From Bacillus sp. SORGH_AS_0510 (GTDB lineage Bacteria > Bacillota > Bacilli > Bacillales > Cytobacillaceae), in contig NZ_JAUTAU010000001.1 in assembly GCF_030818775.1 (NCBI RefSeq), forward strand, positions 2,298,001 through 2,362,000: DNA of 64,000 nt, given 5' to 3'. The notes beneath the pieces are model-generated. The model was given only the letters and a program-made list of their open reading frames with translations, made no database searches and was not told the origin of the DNA. The position numbers and the translations under genes were made by a program. Positions 7,692 through 16,364 of the stretch are shown here, in pieces; the stretch's first letter is position 1, and every line of letters begins with the position of its first letter.

Positions 7692-8204
7692 GTGAGAGAC
7701 GTCACTTTATTAAATATATTTAACCATCATATCGCACAAAAGTATTTGAATCGTTCAGGACTTGCCCATGCGATTGCTGTTGCCTACCATGCTTTTCATT
7801 TAGCAAAGGAGCATCATCAGGATGTAGATATTGCCGTAAAAGCTGGGCTTCTTCATGATATGGGACATTACACTTGGTATAAAAATGGAAAATGGGATTA
7901 TGATTTATATAAACAAAATGATATCCATGCCATCAAGGGAGCTGAGAGGGCTCATAAGCTTTTGATCAGACTTGGCGAAAATCCTATTAAAGCAAAAGCC
8001 ATTTCGCTTGCAATCTTATTCCATACCGACTCCTTTTTACCTTCAAACGATATTGTAAGAACACCGCTACAGCAAATTGTAAAATGGGCAGATGAAAAAG
8101 ATGAAGAAGAGGGTGGTCTTCATCACTACCGTACAATTAATTATGAACGAGCTAAACAAAGTATCATCCGCTTAGATGAAATGATTGATAAGGAATACAA
8201 ATAA
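7692..8204 (+). CDS. HD-domain phosphohydrolase
   Basis: The 170-residue protein has the HD metal site: His26, the His55-Asp56 pair in GLLHDMGHY, a further histidine near residue 86 (DIHAIKGAERA) and Asp/His residues around FHTDSF. HD proteins hydrolyse phosphate esters, often nucleotides; the substrate here cannot be told. The start is GTG at 7692 after AAGGAGGG; the overlapping ATG runs straight into a stop. Confidence 0.75.
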   Translation: MRDVTLLNIFNHHIAQKYLNRSGLAHAIAVAYHAFHLAKEHHQDVDIAVKAGLLHDMGHYTWYKNGKWDYDLYKQNDIHAIKGAERAHKLLIRLGENPIKAKAISLAILFHTDSFLPSNDIVRTPLQQIVKWADEKDEEEGGLHHYRTINYERAKQSIIRLDEMIDKEYK

Positions 8205-8239
8205 AAAAGAGGCTGTTCTCATTTAAGAGTTCAGCCTCT
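8205..8239 (-). terminator. Shared terminator between convergent genes
   Basis: AGAGGCTG and CAGCCTCT arms with an inner AGAG/CTCT pairing. The six-base A run before it becomes a T tract on the minus strand, so it mainly ends the 8245-8727 gene. Confidence 0.8.
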
Positions 8240-8244
8240 ATTCA

Positions 8245-8727
8245 TTATTCCTTGCGAGTAAAGCCTTCTTCAGTTAAGAATTCTAAAGCTTCTTCATAAG
8301 TATCAAAGCTATTATCAAGATTTAGTCCAAAATAAATATTCCATGCATCATTTTCGTTAATTACGATCAACTGATTGTTGTCACTATCTACCCAACGTTG
8401 CTCATCACTGGAATCTCCTAAAATCGCTTCAGCAAATTCAGTTTTCTCATTTGCTGAAAGGCCATGAATGGCGTCCCTTAATAACTGGTGAAGCTCATCA
8501 GCAGTCATATCACGGATATTAACTAAGCCTTTTTCATTTGTTTCATACTGATCTAAATGTCCTGCGTATATAAAGCCATTCCCATTAGGGTGTAAATGAT
8601 AAACAATATTTTTTTTATCAGAGATACTATCGGGGAATTGAAAATTTATTCGGCCTAAAGAAACATTCTTTCTTTCTAATTCAGGAAAAGACTCGATAAT
8701 TGCTAATTTTTCATTAAAAGTGAGCAT
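8245..8727 (-). CDS. Hypothetical soluble protein (160 aa)
   Basis: I do not recognise this 160-residue acidic protein (MLTFNEKLAIIESFPELERKNVSLGRINFQFPDS...). It has no signal peptide or membrane helix. The N-terminal half is helix-rich and the middle (NIVYHLHPNGNGFIYAG) looks like beta structure. A consensus GGAGG lies 6 bases before the ATG, so it is a real gene. Convergent with the HD hydrolase. Confidence 0.7.
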   Translation of the reverse strand: MLTFNEKLAIIESFPELERKNVSLGRINFQFPDSISDKKNIVYHLHPNGNGFIYAGHLDQYETNEKGLVNIRDMTADELHQLLRDAIHGLSANEKTEFAEAILGDSSDEQRWVDSDNNQLIVINENDAWNIYFGLNLDNSFDTYEEALEFLTEEGFTRKE

Positions 8728-8929
8728 ACATATCCTCCATTATTAAAATCACACTTCTTATATCATACAGATTATTTACACAAAGGTAAAATTATTTTAA
8801 GAAAAGACTACTGCGATTATTTTTAGAGAAAATATTGGAAAATATTCAATGGGTAGTGTAAAATTACACTATAAGAAAAATAAGGTTATTAGATTAGATA
8901 AAATGAGTAGGTTGAAATGGAGGATAGGA

Positions 8930-11900
8930 ATGGAGTCGAATATAAGAAACGAGCGAAGGAAAATTTTTAGGCAAGAGCTATTTACATTAAAAGAAGAAGG
9001 TTATTTATCAGAGACAATTGTGGAAACAGTTGCTAAAGCACATCATCAATATCATTTGGATTTGTTAGAGTCTGAGACAATTCGAAACGAAGTATCCAAT
9101 ACAAGTGAACCTGCTCAAGGGATTATATCCCCAAAACCACAAAAAGTAAAAAAAACCTTAACACAAGAAGAAGTTCGTGAACGGAATATCAGTTGGTCAC
9201 TCAATATTGGTGTAATCTTTCTGTTAATAGGAGGATTGTTTGTTGCTACAAGTAACTGGTCTTCAATGACAAGTATAATGAAGAGTGGTTCTATCGCAAT
9301 TGTTTCTTTAGTCTTTTTTGGAATCGCTTATTTAGCAAAGAAAATTCTACATATAGATAAAACAGCCTTTGCCTTTATAGTTTTAGGAAGTTTATTCTTG
9401 CCAATCTTTATCCTTTCACTAGGATGGTTTGGACTTTTGGGATCCTATTTATCAATTAATGGCGAAGGTCGATACCTTCTGGGGATGCTGGGTAGTTTCC
9501 TACCGATCATTATTTATGTGATTTTTGCCAAAAACCTTGGTTCAAGATTATTTGTCTGGTTTTCTTATGTTTCACTTTCTGCAGGAGTTGCCTTTTTATT
9601 TGCAGGTATACATTTAAAAATGGACTTTTTTTATCTAGGTATGATGATCTTTAATGCTGCTCTTATCTTTATTTTTCATCGCCTAAAGTCAAGAGAGTCT
9701 TTAAAATTATATATTAATGAATTTATTCTTTATATACAGGTAAATCTGGTCCTGTGCACACTTTTCATGCTGTTTCTTTACGATAATGAAGTAGTATATA
9801 GCTTAAATCTGATGTTGACTGCTCTCATCTATTTATCGATGATGTATGTCAGTGGGAAAAAGGAATATCATTTTATTTTTAGTATGATGATTGTTTATGG
9901 GGTGTATCAATTAATTGAACACAGCATCCTCAACCATTTTGGAGAAATTATTTATGCATTGGTTGGTTTTGGTGTAGTTTTCGTTCCAAAGGCTTTAGAT
10001 GGGGCATTTAAATTAGATAAAGTTTTTCAATACACTAGTGCAGTTATTTCAGGCTTTGCCTTTATTTACATTAGTTTTGAAGGATTTTTGCTTAGATCTG
10101 GTGAGCCATCTGTTGTACTAATGCTTGCCTATTTTATTATTGCTGCAAACTTTCTTTATTTATCTAAAAGCAGCACAAATAAAATATTTCCATATTTAAG
10201 TTCTGTTTTTCTGGCATCGGGCATCTTTGAGTCAATTTCACTTTCCGTGCAATTTTTTGATTCCATTAACTTTGTGCTATCACTTTCTTTTACAGGATTT
10301 ATTCTTTTAATATTATTTGGCTTAGGACAATTTTCTAAGTATTTACTAGTCATTCAGTCCGCATCTAGGGATGCTGGTTTATCCATTATGGGTATTGCTA
10401 TGCTTGCGGCTGTTGCTTTCTCTTATTGGTGGGAATTAGGGGTTATGCTGCTGCTTCTAGTAGTGTCTGCTTATTTCCTTTTTAAAAAGGAAGAACGAAA
10501 ATTTTTGAAGGAACTATCTTTTTGGATCGTTCCAGCATCACTTGGATTTTCGGTAGTGGCTTTTGGGGAGGAACTTTGTGCCCACTCAGCTTTTTATTAT
10601 CAAGAATACGGTTATGCTGTTAACTTTTCCAGTGGTGCTTTCCTTGTTTTGGTGTCAAGGTTTGTTTGGAATAAGGCAGGCGAAAAGGATTTAGTAAGAA
10701 TTTCACTCTATACCTCGTCAGCTTTATATACCATCGCTATTATGCAAGCATTGATAAGTCCCATTAATGAATTATGGGTGCAACCTCTTGTATTATTTTT
10801 GGGGATTAGTTTGTATTACTATTTATATCAAAAGGCGGGTACAAATTGGATTCCTTATTCAATTAGCATTACCACATTATTATTCTATTTTTCAATTATT
10901 CAATCCATTAAACATGTTCTCAACTTTTCTTTTTCACTTGATTCTGTAGTCCCATCAATAAGTGCTGTTGTCTTACTTTTAATTGCCTGCCTTTACAGGA
11001 AGAAAGACCAAAACCTAGCTTTTGCTTTTTTCTGGTCAGGGCACATAATGCTACCGCTAGCACTGACATTTACTTTAGTTGCTTATCAAACCGATGCCAT
11101 GCTTAGTTTCATTATAGCTTGTATAGTATACGCACTAAGTACGAAGGAAGCTTCAAGCAGATGGGTCATCAAAGTCTTTCTTTATGGCTGTTTTCTCTCT
11201 TTCTATGTTGTTATTTCAACAGGATTAAATCATTTTGTAGACCATTATGCTGGTATGTTTGAATTTCCTATAACCAGTGGAGCGATTATTATTTTTGTAA
11301 TTTTTGCAAGTGATTCATATAAAAAGCATGCCAGTTACTTTTTTGTTCCTTTCTCGATTATCGGTGTCGCATGCATGCTTGCCACCTATCCATTTAACTT
11401 TATACCTTTTATGATCACATGTGCATATGTTTGCTTGGTTATGTTTTATCTACACAGGATCATGTGGGACCTGTTAGGGGCTTTACCACTATTTTTAGCA
11501 TTTATTGCAACAGTTGAATTTGTCTTCCAATCTGAAATGGATGACTTGATGAAAATGCTTTTAATGGGTGTTCTTGGAATTACCTTAACTTTAATTGGGC
11601 AAACCGTTTACAAAAAATTATTTGCATATGGAAAACAGGTTCATGAATTAAAAGTAGATGGGTATACCATTGTCTCGGTTTTATTTTTTGGATGTATGTA
11701 CTTTTTTGAGAAGCAAAATATATGGATCCAAGCTTTACCAGGAATTCTTATTGCACTAACGCTATGGCTTCAGCGGAACAGAGTTCCAAGAGCTATTTCC
11801 TTCATTATGCCTATTCTCGCAGGGATTTATATGCTCCAGCCATACTACGGTGTAATAAATCAACTTAAAATATATCCTTTATGGGATCGAGAGGTACGAG

Positions 11901-12340
11901 TTCTGCCGTTTATTGTATTAATCATTTTCATCCGCAAAAGTTTAAAAGGGCGTTATTCTGAGGTTACCAAAGCCATTCAGTGGGCTGTACTAATTATTGT
12001 TTCAGGTTTATTAATTCAGGATGGGTTAGCGAGTAACACTATCTATGACGCCATTATATTAGGCTCCCTGTCCTTATTTTCGATGATTGCTGGAATGTTC
12101 CTTCAAATAAAATCTTATTTTTTTGTTGGAGCAGGGATTTTACTCTTAAATGTATTTCTGCAAACTAGACCGTATTGGGGGAATATGCCATGGTGGGCCT
12201 ATTTACTAATAGCTGGGCTAATATTAATAACAATCGCAAGTTTTAATGAATGGCATAAACAAAAAGTTCAAAAAGGACAATCCACATTTATTAGTGTATT
12301 GAAGGAAAGGGTAATTAATAAGATTAAGAATTGGGATTAG
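8930..12340 (+). CDS. Very large polytopic membrane protein (1136 aa)
   Basis: After a soluble N-terminal region of about 90 residues (basic, helical, ending KKTLTQEEVRERNISW), the protein is an almost unbroken series of more than 30 hydrophobic segments to the C terminus. No transporter signature, nucleotide-binding or catalytic motif is visible. It resembles the huge Bacillus membrane proteins that automated pipelines label with an SCO7613-type C-terminal domain; function unknown. The start at 8930 is chosen for GGAGG six bases upstream; the frame is open 27 codons further but without a site. It is transcribed alone, ahead of the antiporter unit. Confidence 0.75.
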   Translation: MESNIRNERRKIFRQELFTLKEEGYLSETIVETVAKAHHQYHLDLLESETIRNEVSNTSEPAQGIISPKPQKVKKTLTQEEVRERNISWSLNIGVIFLLIGGLFVATSNWSSMTSIMKSGSIAIVSLVFFGIAYLAKKILHIDKTAFAFIVLGSLFLPIFILSLGWFGLLGSYLSINGEGRYLLGMLGSFLPIIIYVIFAKNLGSRLFVWFSYVSLSAGVAFLFAGIHLKMDFFYLGMMIFNAALIFIFHRLKSRESLKLYINEFILYIQVNLVLCTLFMLFLYDNEVVYSLNLMLTALIYLSMMYVSGKKEYHFIFSMMIVYGVYQLIEHSILNHFGEIIYALVGFGVVFVPKALDGAFKLDKVFQYTSAVISGFAFIYISFEGFLLRSGEPSVVLMLAYFIIAANFLYLSKSSTNKIFPYLSSVFLASGIFESISLSVQFFDSINFVLSLSFTGFILLILFGLGQFSKYLLVIQSASRDAGLSIMGIAMLAAVAFSYWWELGVMLLLLVVSAYFLFKKEERKFLKELSFWIVPASLGFSVVAFGEELCAHSAFYYQEYGYAVNFSSGAFLVLVSRFVWNKAGEKDLVRISLYTSSALYTIAIMQALISPINELWVQPLVLFLGISLYYYLYQKAGTNWIPYSISITTLLFYFSIIQSIKHVLNFSFSLDSVVPSISAVVLLLIACLYRKKDQNLAFAFFWSGHIMLPLALTFTLVAYQTDAMLSFIIACIVYALSTKEASSRWVIKVFLYGCFLSFYVVISTGLNHFVDHYAGMFEFPITSGAIIIFVIFASDSYKKHASYFFVPFSIIGVACMLATYPFNFIPFMITCAYVCLVMFYLHRIMWDLLGALPLFLAFIATVEFVFQSEMDDLMKMLLMGVLGITLTLIGQTVYKKLFAYGKQVHELKVDGYTIVSVLFFGCMYFFEKQNIWIQALPGILIALTLWLQRNRVPRAISFIMPILAGIYMLQPYYGVINQLKIYPLWDREVRVLPFIVLIIFIRKSLKGRYSEVTKAIQWAVLIIVSGLLIQDGLASNTIYDAIILGSLSLFSMIAGMFLQIKSYFFVGAGILLLNVFLQTRPYWGNMPWWAYLLIAGLILITIASFNEWHKQKVQKGQSTFISVLKERVINKIKNWD

Positions 12341-12346
12341 AGTGAG

Positions 12347-12375
12347 TTGATTAAAACAATAAAGTTTGTTATAAT
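12347..12375 (+). promoter_or_regulatory. SigA promoter of the antiporter leader
   Basis: TTGATT at 12347-12352, 17 bases, TATAAT at 12370-12375. Transcription should begin near 12382 and run into two successive hairpins before the antiporter gene. Confidence 0.7.
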
Positions 12376-12408
12376 AAAATTAATAAAATAATTGTTTCAA
12401 GTGGAGGA

Positions 12409-12456
12409 GTCTGTCACCAAGGGATATCTATGTCTTTTGGTTTGACAGACCTTTTT
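12409..12456 (+). terminator. First leader terminator
   Basis: GTCTGTCA (12409-12416) pairs with TGACAGAC (12443-12450), extended by CCAA with TTGG, followed by CTTTTT. It would end an RNA of only about 75 bases. Confidence 0.65.
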
Positions 12457-12489
12457 GCGTTTATAAAGAAAGAGTCTGTTTATAATTAA
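12430..12489 (+). CDS. Possible 19-residue leader peptide
   Basis: ATG at 12430 follows an AAGGG ribosome-site-like run at 12419-12423 and reads MSFGLTDLFAFIKKESVYN before TAA at 12487. The start codon lies in the loop of the first leader hairpin and the stop lies in the loop of the second. This placement is what a translated attenuator would show, but a chance frame is equally possible. Confidence 0.25.
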   Translation: MSFGLTDLFAFIKKESVYN

Positions 12490-12502
12490 ACAGACTCTTT
12501 TT
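12469..12502 (+). terminator. Second leader terminator before the antiporter
   Basis: Perfect 13-bp stem (AAAGAGTCTGTTT with AAACAGACTCTTT), 6-base loop, T residues. It ends 29 bases before the antiporter start codon, so it either attenuates that gene or insulates it. Confidence 0.8.
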
Positions 12503-12530
12503 AATTTTCAGAAAAAGGAAAGGTGATAAT

Positions 12531-13691
12531 ATGGAATTAATTTTTGAATTAGCTATTATTCTACTGGCATCTAAATTAGCAGGGGACATAAGTGTCAAAT
12601 TAGGCCAGCCATCGGTTTTAGGTAAGCTCTTGATTGGAATACTTTTAGGACCGGCTGTACTTGGACTTGTTTCAGAAACAAAAACATTGGAAGAGATAAG
12701 TCAAATAGGTGTTATTTTATTAATGTTTATCGCTGGACTTGAGACGGATATTGATGAATTTAAACGCTCTGGGAAAGCTTCGACATTAGTAGGTGTAAGT
12801 GGGATCGTTGTACCATTGTTCGTAGGTTATATTGCAGGAATTATAATGAATATGACAACTATTGAGGCTATGTTTTTAGGGTTACTGCTCTCAGCTACAA
12901 GTGTGAGTATCTCAGTTCAAGCGCTGAAAGAGTTAAATATGATGAAGACAAAAGAAGGAACAACAATTTTAGGGGCTGCAGTAATTGATGATGTTCTTGT
13001 TATTATTGCTTTGGCGTTTTTAATGAGCATGGCTGGTGGTGATGTGAACTTAAGCATAGTCATTATCAAAAAGGTTCTATTCTTTGGTGGTGCTATTTTA
13101 GTAGCTTGGAAGGTTGTTCCATGGATTCTTAAGAAATTTGCCCCACTAAAGGTAACCGAGTCACTTATTTCAGCTGCACTGATTATTTGCTTTTTGTATG
13201 CTTATGTAGCAGAAATAACAGGTGTTGCGGCTATTATTGGAGCATATATTGCTGGAGTAGCGATAAGTGTAACTAATTATAAGCACGAAATTTTTGAAAA
13301 GGTAGAAACAATTGGGTATTCGATTTTTGTACCAGTGTTTTTCACTTCTATCGGTGTAAAGGCAAGCTTTGATGGTATCACAGACCATATAGGGCTTATT
13401 ATAGGGCTTAGTGTTCTAGCGATTTTAACTAAACTGATTGGTTCGGCTGTAGGAGCAAAAATGGCAAACTTTCCTTTAAGAAGCTCACTTGGAATTGGAG
13501 CTGCAATGGTCTCACGCGGGGAGGTAGCATTAATTATTGCCACAATTGGCCTTGAAACGAAATTAATTAGTCAGGAGTTATTTGCTATCTTAGTTATTGT
13601 TGTTCTGGTAACCACTATTGTTACTCCTCCAATGATGAAATACTTTTTTAATTCTCGTTCTAAGGTAAAAGAGATGAAGCCTTCAGCATAA
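12531..13691 (+). CDS. CPA2-family Na+(K+)/H+ antiporter, NapA/GerN type
   Basis: The 386-residue protein has about 12-13 membrane helices and the CPA2 double-aspartate Asp153-Asp154 in VIDDVLV, the ion-binding pair of electrogenic NapA-type exchangers, plus SATSVSISVQ, FVPVFFTSIG and SRGEVALI. The length equals that of stand-alone GerN/NapA (about 385), so there is no RCK tail. It exchanges cytoplasmic sodium or potassium for protons. It is preceded by the tandem-hairpin leader at 12382-12502 and a good GAAAGGTGAT ribosome site. Confidence 0.85.
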   Translation: MELIFELAIILLASKLAGDISVKLGQPSVLGKLLIGILLGPAVLGLVSETKTLEEISQIGVILLMFIAGLETDIDEFKRSGKASTLVGVSGIVVPLFVGYIAGIIMNMTTIEAMFLGLLLSATSVSISVQALKELNMMKTKEGTTILGAAVIDDVLVIIALAFLMSMAGGDVNLSIVIIKKVLFFGGAILVAWKVVPWILKKFAPLKVTESLISAALIICFLYAYVAEITGVAAIIGAYIAGVAISVTNYKHEIFEKVETIGYSIFVPVFFTSIGVKASFDGITDHIGLIIGLSVLAILTKLIGSAVGAKMANFPLRSSLGIGAAMVSRGEVALIIATIGLETKLISQELFAILVIVVLVTTIVTPPMMKYFFNSRSKVKEMKPSA

Positions 13692-13693
13692 GA

Positions 13694-13729
13694 AAAAAAT
13701 CCAGCCTTTAGAGAAAGGCTGGATTTTTT
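13694..13729. terminator. Bidirectional terminator
   Basis: AAATCCAGCCTTT and AAAGGCTGGATTT arms with a 4-base loop and T tracts on both strands, between the antiporter and the convergent oxidase operon. Confidence 0.9.
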
Positions 13730-13737
13730 ATGCTCAA

Positions 13738-15204
13738 TTATGAAGCGTATTTGGCAATTTTATGATCACTTTGCTTACCAACATGTTTCATACCGTTGAA
13801 AAATCTTAATGTGAAAATTATTGAGGACATAATAACGAAGACACCACAAATAGCACCCACTTGGTCTGAACCTGTCCATTCTGGTAAATGTTCAGCCCAC
13901 CTTCTGGGAGCACTTATCTTTCCTGCATATAGGAACGAACCTGCTATACCCGTAAAGAAAAAGAAGTAGACGGATATCGCAAATTTATCTAAATTAGTTT
14001 GTTTTTGTGCACCTTCGGTTTTATTAAAGTAAAACATAAATCCGAAAATCATGGCAACCACACCCATACCCATGTAAGTGTGAAAATGTCCAGGGACCCA
14101 TTTAGTATTATGCATTACATGGTTAACTACGATAGTCGCATCAATTATCGCCGGAACCGCACCAGCTACCCAACCGAACATGGCTAAAAACATCATGCTT
14201 GATGTGAAGTCCCATCTAACAGCGGAACGATAGACGATCATTAATGCACCGTACGCTGTTACTACCATGACCGGAAGCCCATTTGCATATGAAAAAACCT
14301 GTCCAATAATTAACATCCATCTTGGCACCGCAAAATCCATTAATAAATGATGAGTATAAATCATTAATGTAAATAGCGTTGAAAAGTTCCATGCAATCAG
14401 AAATGCTTTATTTGATTTCCAAGGTCGGCCTGTATATTCTGATAAGATTTCATATACAGCAATAACAGCCATATAAATGGTACAGTTGGCAAAAATATGC
14501 CCAAATGCATATGTTAAATGTTTTGCTAACATAGGATCAAAAGTTAAATTGGGATTTAAAATATTTAAAATAGATTCTACTAGAGCTGTAGCGCCTGCCA
14601 GTATCCCAGTAGAGTTAGCAATAATAACCATAGTTGTAGCAACAACAGCGGCAGGTGGTCCATATCCTTTTTTTCCTCTAAATATATATTCCCAACCGAG
14701 TGATTTACCTAAACCGCCATACTCCTTAATTAGTCGTGCTGCTAAGTAAAAATACATAATCAAATAACCAATACCTAAAATTAATAGGCCAAAAAGAAAC
14801 AATAAAGCTCCAGTTGTCCCGTAAATCTTTGCAGAGAAGGATGGAAGCGGATAAAGAAATGTCCATCCATCAGAAAAATTAAAGACAAAAATGGCAGTAA
14901 GAATCATGACAACACCAATTAATGACAAGATGAGGTTTGCAAAATATATTTTATGATTGATATAAATGTACTTAGATAGAAAATACCACATGATGGCACT
15001 ACCACCTAAGGCAGCAATACCGACCATTCCCGTACCATGGACCGTCATAATTTTATAAAATAATTGTGGTGATATTTTAATGACCTTTCCCTGATTTAAT
15101 AACATGATAACACCAAAGGACATCATAAGTACCAGTACAACAGAGGTAATAAGTAAGGATAAGGACACGCCTTTTTTTATAAAACTTCGAGTCATATTTT
15201 CCAT
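13738..15204 (-). CDS. Heme-copper oxidase superfamily subunit I, probably a nitric oxide reductase (sNOR-like)
   Basis: The 488-residue polytopic protein keeps all the heme-copper ligands: His56, His236, the His285-His286 pair, and His373/His375 in PGHFHTYMG. The residue four after His236 is Asn240 (HIFAN). Oxygen-reducing A and B types have the cross-linked tyrosine there (HPxxY), and cNOR/qNOR have glutamate. The cbb3-type tyrosine six residues before the histidine pair is also absent. This argues for NO rather than O2 reduction, as in CuA-linked NORs of Bacillus. Start at 15204 follows AAAAGGAGGG located inside the end of the subunit II gene. An automated label would be cytochrome c oxidase subunit I. 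Confidence 0.75.
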   Translation of the reverse strand: MENMTRSFIKKGVSLSLLITSVVLVLMMSFGVIMLLNQGKVIKISPQLFYKIMTVHGTGMVGIAALGGSAIMWYFLSKYIYINHKIYFANLILSLIGVVMILTAIFVFNFSDGWTFLYPLPSFSAKIYGTTGALLFLFGLLILGIGYLIMYFYLAARLIKEYGGLGKSLGWEYIFRGKKGYGPPAAVVATTMVIIANSTGILAGATALVESILNILNPNLTFDPMLAKHLTYAFGHIFANCTIYMAVIAVYEILSEYTGRPWKSNKAFLIAWNFSTLFTLMIYTHHLLMDFAVPRWMLIIGQVFSYANGLPVMVVTAYGALMIVYRSAVRWDFTSSMMFLAMFGWVAGAVPAIIDATIVVNHVMHNTKWVPGHFHTYMGMGVVAMIFGFMFYFNKTEGAQKQTNLDKFAISVYFFFFTGIAGSFLYAGKISAPRRWAEHLPEWTGSDQVGAICGVFVIMSSIIFTLRFFNGMKHVGKQSDHKIAKYAS

Positions 15205-15205
15205 A

Positions 15206-15742
15206 TTATTTCCCTCCTTTTGCTGTAACAACAATATCCTTCATCATCGCATGGTGGCCTGTGCTGCAATACTCTAAGCAAAGGATTTTATAGGTTCCTG
15301 GTTTTTTAAAAGTAATGGAAACAGTGTTTGTATACTCAGGCATTGCCTGTGTTTGTGCAATTAGCTTAAGGTCAGTATCATATAGACCAAAACCATGTGT
15401 TACATCCTGACTTGTTACACGAAATTGTACTGGTTCACCAACTACAAAGTCCTCGTTACTTAATTTCCAGCTAAACTGCATTCCCGTCACATCAACAATT
15501 TTTCCATTTTCTTTTGCGTGTACATGTTGATCATGATAAGGGAGCCTGCTTAGTGACATAGCAGAAGCAAAGCCCATTACAGCCAGTAAACCAAGAAAGT
15601 AAAACTTACGAATTTTGTAGCCTTTTTCTTGGATTGGTCCATACTCTTTTAATTTTCTCGATTCCCCATATACAAATGCAAAAGCGAGTGCAATAAGGAA
15701 AACGAAAAATAGTGTAGCGTACCACGCGATCGATTGGTACAT
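15206..15742 (-). CDS. Heme-copper oxidase subunit II with CuA site
   Basis: The 178-residue protein has two membrane helices (about residues 5-26 and 46-66) and an extracytoplasmic cupredoxin domain. The CuA ligands are complete: His116 (VTHGFG), Cys155, Glu157, Cys159, His163 and Met166 (CLEYCSTGHHAMM). It receives electrons from a c-type cytochrome and passes them to subunit I, whose gene starts two bases after this one ends. Start at 15742 chosen for GGGAGGGG; the longer frame to 15787 lacks a site. No heme c motif (CxxCH) is present. Confidence 0.85.
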   Translation of the reverse strand: MYQSIAWYATLFFVFLIALAFAFVYGESRKLKEYGPIQEKGYKIRKFYFLGLLAVMGFASAMSLSRLPYHDQHVHAKENGKIVDVTGMQFSWKLSNEDFVVGEPVQFRVTSQDVTHGFGLYDTDLKLIAQTQAMPEYTNTVSITFKKPGTYKILCLEYCSTGHHAMMKDIVVTAKGGK

Positions 15743-15994
15743 ACTATCCCCTCCCGTAATTTGAATATCAAACAAGTAGTCCCCCAACTACTTGTCCGAT
15801 TCCATTTCTCATTGTAAACCCCTTTTTGTGAAAGAATAGTGAATTTTATCATACTTTACTAGTTAACTATAAAGATGGTCGTATATTTTTAGATTTATCA
15901 CTTTAAAACTACCCCCATGAATAAGAAGGAAGGTGCGAATAGTTTGGTAAACGAACAAACAATTCTACTTTAAAATATTCTATGGAGGTTAGAT

Positions 15995-16123
15995 ATGGGA
16001 ATCGTTATTATCGATATCGACAAACTACTAGAAGCTACATCTGGTCTAACATCTGAGAAAAATAATTATAAAGTGCATGATGTTGAGATTGATCAATTAC
16101 TTGAGAATACACGCGATTGGTAA
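15995..16123 (+). CDS. Small hypothetical protein (42 aa)
   Basis: MGIVIIDIDKLLEATSGLTSEKNNYKVHDVEIDQLLENTRDW, an acidic soluble peptide. A consensus TATGGAGG ribosome site precedes the ATG and a terminator follows at 16172, so it looks like a genuine monocistronic gene. I know no family. It is divergent from the oxidase operon. Confidence 0.55.
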   Translation: MGIVIIDIDKLLEATSGLTSEKNNYKVHDVEIDQLLENTRDW

Positions 16124-16171
16124 AACACATATTTTTGTTAATCCACTCATAGTCTTAAATATATCCATTAA

Positions 16172-16202
16172 TGCCTTCTATTAAAATAGAAGGCTTTTTT
16201 GT
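16172..16202 (+). terminator. Terminator after the 42-aa gene
   Basis: GCCTTCTATT and AATAGAAGGC arms with a 1-2 base loop, then seven T residues. Confidence 0.85.
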
Positions 16203-16364
16203 TTTTAACTAGATAACAAATATACTAGTCTGATATGCCGCTTTAAAGCGAAAAATTATTTTTCCTATTTCTATTGCTTTTACTCTCAAAAGATACTAGA
16301 ATAATTTTTAATATAAAAAATTTTTAGAAAATTAGTTTTAACAACATAAAGGGGGATTATTTAG

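Noticed and set aside
12409..12502. Two inverted repeats as a mobile element or integration site
   Set aside because: Both have T tracts and sit between promoter and gene, so terminators or an attenuator explain them better; no transposase or target duplication.
16203..16364. Possible T-box or tryptophan leader before the TrpX-type operon
   Set aside because: No T-box sequence, terminator hairpin or specifier-like stem could be found in this interval.
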